Source: Caenorhabditis remanei (lineage: Eukaryota; Nematoda; Chromadorea; Rhabditida; Rhabditidae). Taken from it: 64,000 nt of DNA. The stretch is taken from positions 5,456,001 to 5,520,000 of the forward strand of contig NC_071332.1 in the NCBI RefSeq assembly GCF_010183535.1. The letters run 5' to 3'. Position numbers and translations under genes: made by a program. Positions 54,471 to 64,000 of the stretch are shown piece after piece. The notes below the pieces were generated by a model that saw only the letters and a program-made list of their open reading frames with translations, was not told the origin of the DNA and searched no databases. Every line of letters starts with the position of its first letter. Position 1 is the first letter of the stretch.

Positions 54471-56448
54471 GCAATATCACTCTAAAATGAACTATGTCGG
54501 TCAAAAACTATGCATGCCATATAGAAATGTAGAGATTTTCAAAAAGACCAGCATCATAAAGCCTTAACAGAAGGAAGAAGAGTTAGGAGCCTCACATCTC
54601 GACTGGGTTCACAGTTATGAAATTTTTTTCAATGAATTTAGATTAATTTTTTTGTCAGTTGACAACTTTTTCATATTTCTTCTGAAACTTTGAACTGACA
54701 TCTCTGGGTTTCCTTCAGGTTTTACGGTAACCTAATATTCATAAACTAGTTAAAATGGCTTTGATTATTTAGACTTGTACAAAAAAACCACTGAAATTGT
54801 GCCATACTTTTAATGTTGATCATTACCAAGATTTTCAGCAAAAAATGCAGTTCTCAGAAACTGAAAAAAATTGGGAAATTACTGAAATGCCTAGTTTCTA
54901 CACAAGGTTATGTAAAAGCAGACAAGCTCCATTCCTAATTAAATCACAACCTGATTTCGTTACTCTAACAATTTTTCCCGTTTTTGGTTCCTTGGCCTAT
55001 AAAAGTCCAGATTCCAGAAGAAAAAAATCTCAAAAGAAAATAGAAGACTGAAAAGTTTCGGGTACCCGGATTGGTCGAAACAAACAAAATATGGGTTTGA
55101 CGGGAAGGAATATGTTGGATAGTGGTAATGAACGGAATAAGGGAAACGGCGAAATTTAATTTGGGCAGATTTTCGTTTTGGAAGAGTCGAAAATGGGGGG
55201 AAAAGGTTTGAAAGTTGAGGAATAAACGAAAACCAGTGAACCAAAAAAGATAAAGACGGCTAGACTTTTTTGCGGGGGGAACATTTATGTATCTTTCGTG
55301 ACATCTAATCGTTAATTATGACTCTCTAGACCCAAAAAAGGCTTGATAGAATGATAAAATACTACAATTTGTGGTGATGAAAGATTGACGTAACACTGGA
55401 GAAGAAAAGTGCAACAAAGTGGATGAAGAATAACACCAGAAGAAGAGAATGAAGATGGAAGAAGCACCTACAACACAAAAGACTGTGGTGAAGTGGAAGT
55501 ACTTAAAAGTAGTGGAAGAAGAATAAGAAGAGAGAAGAGAGAGTTTCAAATAAGAACTTTTCAATTCAAGGTTTGTTTAATGAGTCGGGGTCTTCCAGAG
55601 AAGAAAAAAAACTGACTATAGTGAGAATTTCGAATTGAGAGAGTGGAGATTCTAGATAAGCTCTAAATCTAAAAAACGAAAACATTACATTATTTATTGG
55701 AAGTGATGATAAGTGTTATATCTTTAACTTGGTTGTTTTCTGTTGGTTCATACATATTAGAGATAAATTATTATCTATAGAAATGAATGAGAAGAAAAAA
55801 CTGACACAGAAAATCAAATTTGCATAAACTCTAAAGTTCAGAGATGAATCTGTTTCTTTTTTTTGCATTTTGAAGAAACCAATAACTACTTGTTTTTTAA
55901 ATTTTGCTACAGTATACTGACATTTCATCGTTATATCAAATTTATTAGACCTATTTAAAATTGATGTACGGGAGTCCTTTACGGGAAGTTTTATTTCGGA
56001 CAGTTCTGATTAGGGACACCACCCTGGATACTGAAGTTTCTAGGCCAAATTTCACGTAATTCTCTGAATTAAGATAAGAAAACTTGAAAGTCTTTCGCAA
56101 CCGCAGCCTTTCCAAGGAGTACGGTAATCACAGAACTTAAAAAGAGCAGTGTGGAAACTAGCGCTCAAATCAGGTCAGAGAAAAAAAAGTATAATTTTTT
56201 TTAAATCTATTTAAGTTGCAAACAAATACTGCTCAGTTTCAGAACAAGTAAATTCATATCATCAAAAAACCATGTATTGGATCAGAAATGTCGAAAAGGA
56301 AAAACTCGAAGCTGAACTCTCTCAGCACTAAGCAAGAAGTGATACTGATAGTCCGTAGGGTCAGATCAAGTTTTTGTGAACCCCTATCTATCAGTTACTT
56401 CATTTTTGATGTTCTACAGTAATCAATTATCTCCAAAAATCTACTCAC
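54471..56448. other. Spacer or long intron between alternative first exons
   Basis: About 2 kb with no supported gene. A plus-strand frame of 84 codons (54797-55051) lacks any domain or splice context. Confidence 0.4.
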
Positions 56449-56683
56449 GTTTATACGGCAAGTTTCCCTGGTAATTGCTCTCATCGTAAATCCGTTCTCC
56501 ACCTCCACCTCCTCCAGCTCCTTGGACTCCTCGTGGAGCCAGTGCAACCACAATCAACAGCTTGAGAAATATCTGTCGTTTGTCGTACTGTATCCAGAAG
56601 ACGTCCTTCTTCTTCTGTTCTCGACTCGTCGTTTCTGGGATCTTTCTTCGTTTTCTGATGATGTGGTCGTCAACCAATAACAT
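56449..56683 (-). CDS. Candidate distal alternative first exon of the Ly6/ODR-2-like gene
   Basis: A minus-strand frame of 78 codons plus one base ends at a GTGAGT donor (56448-56443). It contains a hydrophobic signal-like stretch (IFLKLLIVVALAPRGVQG), a poly-Gly run and ERIYDESNYQGNLPYK. Its last base leaves phase 1, exactly that of the proximal first exon (51991-52162). Splicing to the acceptor at 51914 would therefore keep the Ly6 domain in frame and swap only the signal peptide and short N-terminus. No other downstream exon on this strand could use it. C. elegans odr-2 is known for isoforms with alternative 5' exons, which fits. Transcription is not shown. Confidence 0.5.
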
Positions 56684-58207
56684 CTACTCATCAGGAGACT
56701 GCCACTTCTGGAACAATGGTACTGTAGGGATATATAATCAGAGAAAAACGGAGAGTATAGATATCGAAGGAGCCGAAAAAAGGTACGAGACATCCATCAA
56801 GGGTTAAAAGGAGTCGTGGCAGGGGAAAAAAGAAGCAGGGTGCGTAAGTGTTTCGTTTTTCAAGTCAGAGGAGCAGCTCCGTTTTCGGAGAGCAAAAGGA
56901 AAGGAGAAGAAATGTCTCAAAGTGCGAAAAGAGAGTGAGAAAGAAAAAAGAGCACACATATGTGTGTGGGCATACAACGTGTGTCCCCCCTTCCTTCTCC
57001 CGCCAATGGTTTTGTTCGAAATTTGATTTCAGCTCATTGAAGACAATCGTCAGATGTACATGTATATGTCCGAAAAGAAAAAGAAGAGAGCACGAAAGAG
57101 AAGTCAAGGCTCAACACACAATGTGGGTGCACTTATGGAGTGATAATTTCAGAAAATAAGGAGTTTTTAGAAGATTTTGTGAACGAAGAAGAAATAACTT
57201 AGGTTTATAAAGAATGTTGGAAAATACAGTATTACATATAACGGTATGCCGTTTTATTTTTCAACTGCTTTCCAGATAAGATTTGGGGGTTTAAACTTTT
57301 GGGGGACTCCTAAAAGTTCTCTAAAAAACTTTTCTAAATGTTCTGTTTGCTATTGTAAATTCTATTCTAATCAGTCAGATTTCAATCGAAATCATTGAAC
57401 ATTTCCATGATGTGAATTTTGAGAATAGAGGGGTGCCGTTATAATACAGTTTTCACGGTATGAGATATGCAAGTTTCAAAGTAAAATTAGATTTCAGAGC
57501 TTGACAAACAGGCGGCGAGAGTTTAATAAAAATTTTGTAGATTTCTCTCTTAGTTCCTAAAAAGACCCTCACTTTACCCTGATAATAACGCTGAGAACCT
57601 CAGAGCAACAAAAAGAGGCGGAGCTTAGGACTGAGAGAGGAATCCATTTCTCAAAAAAATTAGGCTCTATTTAAGGTTGTAAGCCCAAAGCCAATAAACT
57701 TGAAAGAAAAAAATCAAGTGAAAATCGTTATCTCTGGCTATCGCTAGCCAGTCATAAAACACAACTCATATCACCTACTAAAACACGAATCACTAAAACT
57801 TCCAATATCCTCTGATACCTCTCTCAACCCAATCCTCTTTCCTAACACCATCATCATCTTCCACTTAACATTTTTATCGCCCTCTTCAAAAGAAGAAGCT
57901 GAGAAGATGACGATCCGTGCCACTTGATTTATCCTCTATCGCCGCGAGAGCCAGAAGGAAATGTGAAGTGACGTTCTTTTTTTCGAGGAAAAATGAGGAC
58001 AAAAGAGTGAACAAATGGGTTTTGAAAGAGGGCTTACGATGATAAATGGATGGGCAAAGGTATTAGAAAATGACAAAAAAAAAGAAAGGAATAGAGTTAT
58101 TGGGAATAGGAACAGTTGGAGAGGATCAGTTTGAAAAAAGAAGAAGAGGAAGTTTGAATATAAGGGTGGAGAGCGTTACAGTATGTTCTGAAAAACGAAG
58201 ATTAGGG
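56684..58207. other. Spacer upstream of the distal first exon
   Basis: Mixed purine-rich and AT-rich sequence. No gene was supported on either strand. Confidence 0.4.
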
Positions 58208-58664
58208 TGCTGCTCCTAATCAGAATGGCCGAAATAGAACCGTCAAATCTAGGTCTATGGTTTAAGACCCATTCTCTGTTTGAGTAATAAACAAAAGATT
58301 GAAAAAATCCAAACATTTTACAAAACATTCATTTTTACCCAGTGAAAACGTGGCGCTAAGAAAAATGCTTAAAATAACATATTTTGTTTGTTCCTGTCAA
58401 AATGTAATGGAAAATCTTCCAGGTTTTTAAAAGAAACCTTCCAAAGGCGCTATTTTAGACGGTATGGGGTGGAGCCAAATTAAATATGAACCAATCTATT
58501 ATTAGTTGTCTGGGTACCCATTCAACATAATATAACCTCATAAAAACCGGTTTGACTTTTTTCTGTACAGTGGGTAACAGCTCGGTACTCGAGTTTCACA
58601 GAGAATGTGTCTTAAATGCAACCTTTTTTCAATTGGTTCTATTTCCGGCAGTTCTGATTGCGGT
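58208..58664. mobile_element. TIR MITE-like element
   Basis: GCTGCTCCTAATCAGAATGG with CCGAAATAGAACC at the left is answered by GGTTCTATTTCCGGCAGTTC and TGATTGCGGTCAGC at the right. It spans about 455 bp with no coding capacity. A related single end lies near 56000. Confidence 0.7.
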
Positions 58665-61112
58665 CAGCATCGAGAGAAGATGCTAGAAAAACAGTCAAAT
58701 CAGTTGTTTCTCAAAGTGGTCGATAGTCTTGCAGAACAGTAGCCGAGGACCTACACCAAGCATTTCTGTTTTGCAGGTTTTGTGCTCTAGACTTGCCCTA
58801 TAAACTTACTGAGACCTCTATCAAAAGGAAATACCCGTGTATTTTTCACGAATCCTAATAAGTTATGTTTTCCAAGTCTGTCTTACAAAATAGCCTCAAC
58901 AGAAACACAGACAACAATACCTATCACAAAAAAACACACAAAAGAAAAAAAATGATGAGGTGTATGTTGTCATCGCAGTGCATCAATGTGATGAGGCACA
59001 AAGCAAAACCACATCACAAACGAGCTGACAAGCCACTCATTTGCCTCTTCATCATCAGGAAAAGGCTTCTTCATTCACCGGGGCTGCTCCGGTGTTTTGT
59101 GTTGATCCTTGGGCGGGTAAGAAGGAGAAGAAAACAGCAGTGGAAAACGACACGCACTAACAAATTTGATGTGGTGTTGTCTCGATTGAAATGACAAGAT
59201 AGATGAGGGAGGAGAAGGAGGAGGAGGTGAAGTCAAACCTATTACACTACTTGGAGCAAAAAACTCTGCTGAAAATGGAGAAGAACTAGAACAACTTCTC
59301 TTTGGAGATGCCGCCTGCTAAAAAGTTAATGAAAGGGAAAGAAGAAGGAGTGGAGAAGAAGGAAAGCTTTTAATCAAGTTTCGTCTTCTTTTGCTTCACT
59401 TCTCATTGCTCCTCCTTTTGTAAGATTGTGGGCAGTCTCAGTCCTCTGGAGGATTTTTCTTTCAGAAACACTCATTTTAATTGGATCAACTCCAATGGAC
59501 CTACCGTACCAGAGCCACTTTAAGCTAATGGGTCTCTAGAAACAACATCTAATGAAGTTTCTAGGATTCAGAAGAAGCGGAGTAAAGTAAACAAAGGACC
59601 TCGAAATTTCGTAAGGGTGGAATGAAACTAATTCAATTGACACACAACTACACAGCCCAGAATTTGCAATGCTCCAAAGGCGAAAAAAGTTTAAAAATGG
59701 GGCGAAGAAATCCGTGGGGGGATGAAACCGGGACACACGAAATTAGTTAAAAGGGGGGCGCCTGGTGTTGGGAGGCCTTCGGTTTTGAGGGATGAGTGAA
59801 AAGATTTGCATATTTGGTGGTGGGGGTTAGAGGGCGGTGTAAACAGAAGGAAAAAATAAAAGGGTGGAAAGAAGAAACACATTTGGCGAGCGAGAAGTGA
59901 GAAGAAGCGGAATGAAATCCCTGGTGAACTCAAGAGGCCAAAAAGGTACAAGAAACAATTCATTTTGAGCCAGAAGGATGGATGGAAGATGTCAAAAAGA
60001 TTGTTTGTATAAGTTTTCGGGTTGAGACGAGGCGGAGGAACGAGTGGGAGTTGATGTGGAATGAAGGGAAATTATCACACGGAGATTATGGAAAGTCGGC
60101 GGCACGATTATAAATCGAGGTTACGGTAGTATAAATAAGAAAGCAAGCACGTAGGAGGAATGTGGATGGAAGGATCTAGTGGGTGCCTTTCTATAAGGGG
60201 GTTGCTTTAATTAGAAGTCTAGCATCTATTCTTTTGGTAGAATCTAGATACAATTGGAAAAAACTCATATTTTTTCAGTTTTTAATTGTCTAATGGGGTT
60301 ATTCAAGGGGCAGCAAAAAATGGCAAAAAACGTTTTTTTGCCTTTTTTGCTAGCTGGTGAATAGCTTTCTCTAGAAAAAAACAATCTTCTTTTTCAATTC
60401 TCTAGATTTCACTCTTGGACGTTCCTCTGCTCTTCAATATTATTCAAATATTTGAATACCCTGAACGCATTCTACCCATCCCACTTTTTTATGCAAAATG
60501 AATCCTCATATTCACTCTCGAAACACTTTCTTTTCACTCTCCAGATAAAAATCTTATGATTTCCTCATGATAGACTCATAAAAGAACGAAACTCTTTTTT
60601 TAATGGGTAGTTCGATGAAAGCAAAGAGATTAGATGGAAATAAGAAGAGAGAAGAGAGAATGTTTTGTGGAAAAGAGTAGTTGTCAGGCTGGCGGACAAT
60701 AATTAATGATAAGAGGAAGATGGACTCACGACAAATGACAACAATTGCGATGGGGGCAAGAGAGAGAGATAGAGGAAATGATTGGCTGAGAGAGGAAGAG
60801 ATTGGGTAAGGTTTAGAGGTTTGACTCTGAATATGTGGAGGAGAAGATCATAGAAATGAAGAGAAATTACTAGTTTAGGTCTTAATTTTCGAAGTGGAAA
60901 AGATACGGTCTTGAAAAATGATGGGCCTTCAAACCGTGAAAGCTGTGCTCCCATATCTTTCAATTCAAAGTAGTATATCTAGATTTCCAATAGAGATATT
61001 CCTGAAATATTTTACTAATTGAGAAATATGATGTAGCTATTTTTTGATCCAGCCGAGGTATTACAGTCTAAGCTCTTTCTTGTGAGAGAACCTTTAACTA
61101 ACAATTAAAACT
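58665..61112. other. Gene-poor stretch
   Basis: About 2.4 kb without a supportable gene. Frames of 60-110 codons are basic or hydrophobic low-complexity and unmatched by splice signals. Confidence 0.4.
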
Positions 61113-61200
61113 TACTAGGAAAGGTCATGGAGTCAGTTTGGAGTTATAGGACCAATATCATTGGAAAGCTGGGAAAACGGTAATTCCAAATGTAAGTTTG
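61113..61200. mobile_element. Partial MITE, CTAGGGAA family
   Basis: The left arm only (TTACTAGGAAAGGTCATGGA, then ATCATTGGAAAGCTGGGAAA). The right arm is not found nearby. Confidence 0.65.
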
Positions 61201-62828
61201 GACCCCCGGCAATCGTTCTCTCAGATCAAAACACATTGGGAAAACTCATCCAGTTGCTTTTCTATCTCAGGTTGACAAAACGATGAACTATGAATTCAGG
61301 GCGTGACATTTGATATTTAGGGGGCCCCGGACTATCAAATAACTTTGTTTTTTGGAAGTTGTTTCAAATAATTAAAATGAAAGAATATTAAAGATCCGGA
61401 TACCAATGAAATGATGGAAACTGACGTATTTGTTGAAACTACTTCGAAAAAACGGAAATTCTCAAAAAAGAAAAATCATCGAAGTGTAATGACCAAGGTA
61501 TAGAAACTACACAATCTAAATTTTGGAAAATCTTGTTATTCTTCTCTTTCGAAATGAGTATAACGGAGCATTTTGTGGGCGGAGCTTAGGGATGACAAGA
61601 CGAAATAAATAAACAAATGTGTTCATGACATGTATAACTTCTTTTTGGGAGCTTAGGAGCCCCTCACCATTCGTTTAATATTTGGAAGAACCATTATTAC
61701 TATTATTATTCAATCCTCTCTACTTATCCTAAGTTCGGATAATCATTATGAAGACGTTGACGACAAAACGTCAAGAAGGAAAAGAAGCCCAAAGAGAGAG
61801 AGAGAGTGAGATTTTTGGTGAAAAGTGAAAAGTTGTCGTCGGTTTCCGGTAGAATGTGCACTACTGGTTTCGGGGGGTGGCGACTAAAAAGGGTAATTGG
61901 AAGCGGGGCGAAAAGAAGAAGAAGGAGGAAAACGAAATCTGACGCAGGCCCAACAAAAATTTGGATGATGATGATGATGATGAAGGAGTTTATAAATGGA
62001 AGAAATGAGGAACAGAAGAACCGGAAATTGAGAAGAGAATGGGAGAGAAGAATTGGAAGATGGGATGACTCTGAAAAGTTGAGATTCGAGTTTTCTGGAG
62101 CGGAATGAAGGGGATACGGGGTCAAGAATCAGTCTGCAAAATGTTACTGAAAGTTTCTGAACTTCAGTAGGGTTAGCTGATTTGAAATGTTCCGAGTTTC
62201 TCTAAAGAAGACATTGATTACTTTAAAGGTAATACTACAATTCAGAACGTAAAAGTGCTCAAAATTTTCCAAACGATAAAACATTTATGAAATATCTCAA
62301 ATGAACTACAGTACAGTATTGAAACACGGACCGGGGGAGGATCTCTGGGGTTTCAGGTCGAGATGTATAATGGAAAATATCAGTTGATTTCTTTACTGGA
62401 TTTCAATTTTGCAGAATCATTTCAGGAAAAAGTTATACGTATATCCATAAACCAACTTGTTTCAACTTTTTTGTTGTTGTACGTTCTTCTCTTATCAAGT
62501 AAAAGTCTCTTGAAACTGCTGATTCAGTCCTGTAAATCAATGAAACTACGTATAACTTTTTTCAGAAAATAGTTCAGCAAAATTGTTGGAATCTATATTT
62601 GAAATCAGTACAATTGTTTTATTCGATTGATATACATCTATGCCGGGGCCTGTAACTCCATCTGGGGATCCTGTCCTAGTGAGAGAATATATGATGTTCG
62701 AAACTAAACAAATTAAAGTTTAAAAAAAAATTTAAATCATTTAGACCCCAAAATCACCAAAAACTGTTGTGAATAATTATTTTGTTCCAAATGAGATATA
62801 GATATCTTATTGGAATATGGTGTTAGTT
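61201..62828. other. Gene-poor stretch with microsatellites
   Basis: It contains short trinucleotide runs (TATTATTATT near 61700; GATGATGATGATGATGATGA near 61965). Overlapping frames around 61724-62125 are produced by these low-complexity tracts. No gene was seen. Confidence 0.4.
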
Positions 62829-62956
62829 ATAGCATTATGGACCTACCCAAGAAGTAAACTTGTCTATTCACGAATGCAAAAAATGCATTAAATTGCATTC
62901 ATGAATAGAATTAAATTCCATTAAATGGTACAAGTTTTCTTCGTGGGTAGGTCCAT
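62829..62956. mobile_element. Short palindromic MITE
   Basis: TGGACCTACCCAAGAAGTAA with ACTTG is answered by CAAGTTTTCTTCGTGGGTAG with GTCCA. The centre is also palindromic (ATGCATTAAATTGCAT). Confidence 0.8.
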
Positions 62957-64000
62957 TACCATGCAAACCATCATGCACCGACTAATCATTTAAAAGCACA
63001 TAACGGTTTTTTGCAATTGTAAACCAATTCCTTAATAATGATTTGAATTTGAACATTAGTTTTCTTTTAAATTGTTGAGTTTCTGTTTGTATTAAATATT
63101 ATAAATTAATTTGTTTAGAGAAAAATTAATGTACGTCACCAGTTCGTTATTTATGAACATATTCACGAGCAGTAACTTGCGCTGTTTAACATATTTATAA
63201 ATATTTACTTGGACCTAAGTTACCAGGTATGATAGCGCAACTTATTGTTAGTTAATTGGCCCATTTAAAATGGCTTTTAAAATATTTCTATCCGGCCGGT
63301 GGTAAGTAGTAAACTAATAGAAACTGAAAACTACTTTCTAATTTGGTAATATTCAATTTAAAAATGATGAAAAGATTGAAATCCTGGGCTAATACTTGTA
63401 CCTCCTTGAGAGAAACAAGCTGAACGGTATAGTCCGTTACGATGGCATTACCGAAATTCGGACGAAACCTTCTGGTTAAAAATGTGCAAAACACAAAGTA
63501 GAAAATAGTCTGAAAATGTATGTATACATATTCTGCGAAGAACCACGATTAACATCTTCTCCCATCCGCTTGCCTTCTTCGCCGTGCACTTTTTTCGCCG
63601 AAACGAAACCATTATCTGATGCGCATACATGTCCGACACGGGCTTAAACGACTTCTGAAGCAGCCGAGTACTCCGGAATTATTTAGTCGGTGACGTTAAG
63701 GAATGAAGAGAATAAAGAGAAGAGTAAAGAAATAACAGAACAAAAAAGAATGGAAAAAAACGGGGAAAAGGAGACTGATTCTTGTGTTATTACAGCACGT
63801 TTCTCTCGACATACGACGTCGTCAGTAATCCATCCGAATCTCTATTTTCTCGTTTTCCTTGCGTGGGAACACGACGAAATTCGAGACGGATTGGTTTCTA
63901 CTACGACGTACTGAACGAACGACGAATTGATTGCACCCGGGAATGGTAAACAAACAAATATCTGCAAATGAATAGGTTTTTTGAGAAATTCGTCACAGCA
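62957..64000. other. Right edge, possible minus-strand exons
   Basis: AT-rich up to 63290. On the minus strand, 63477-63402 reads RFRPNFGNAIVTDYTVQLVS between an AG acceptor and a GTACAAG donor. 63639-63540 has a further basic frame (VSFRRKKCTAKKASGWEKM). They may be exons of a gene continuing beyond the window; no family is recognised. Confidence 0.25.

Noticed and set aside
54797..55051. 84-codon plus-strand frame
   Set aside because: No domain, no splice signals fitting neighbours, in AT-rich spacer.
61724..62125. Overlapping 133- and 100-codon frames
   Set aside because: Generated by GAT/ATC microsatellite and purine-rich sequence.
1..64000. tRNA, rRNA or other structured RNA genes
   Set aside because: I looked by eye for internal promoter boxes and cloverleaf patterns and found none convincing. 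A dedicated covariance-model search would be needed to exclude them.

Overview
This is nuclear DNA of a Caenorhabditis-type nematode. The signs are short introns (about 45-50 bp) ending in a TTTCAG-type acceptor, large nematode 7TM chemoreceptor and F-box/FTH families, AT-rich spacers and many short palindromic transposons. From memory, the conserved core (SLC25 carrier, ABCD-type ABC transporter, rfc-1) matches the gene neighbourhood of C. elegans cosmid C54G10 on chromosome V. That gene order is recalled, not computed. I cannot name the species.

Left part (1-20.3 kb) is an arm-like accessory region. A segment of about 3 kb occurs twice in the same orientation (1-2950 and 16791-20270). The right copy is the promoter, first exon and start of intron 1 of the carrier gene. 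The left copy is an orphan first exon, cut off about 100 bp further on and followed by a truncated non-LTR retrotransposon (to 5.6 kb). Between the copies lie an intact chemoreceptor (6.4-7.8 kb), a receptor-L-domain-like membrane protein (10.4-11.4 kb) flanked by two copies of a GC-rich TIR element, a 2-kb palindrome with minisatellite arms (13.3-15.2 kb), and a related chemoreceptor with a deletion in TM7 (15.8-16.8 kb).

Core (19.7-38 kb): a mitochondrial carrier with two possible C-termini (+), an F-box/FTH pseudogene and an apparently intact paralogue (both -), an ABCD4-like transporter (-, 8 exons, 689 aa) and rfc-1 (+, 8 exons, 829 aa). The last two diverge from a shared 950-bp spacer. 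The F-box pair is bracketed by two copies of a 480-bp intergenic block, so it arrived with a local duplication.

Right part (38-64 kb): unidentified paired reading frames, an Srj-like chemoreceptor (-), a TTBK/CK1-like kinase (-), an Str-like chemoreceptor (+), a Shisa/WBP1-VOPP1-like single-pass membrane protein (+) and a GPI-anchored Ly6 protein of the ODR-2/HOT family (-) with two alternative signal-peptide first exons. The last 7 kb contain no gene I can support. At least a dozen families of palindromic MITE-like elements are scattered through introns and spacers. Exon coordinates were built by hand from splice signals and reading-frame continuity. Every multi-exon model marked intact closes in frame, but individual boundaries may be off by a base or two.
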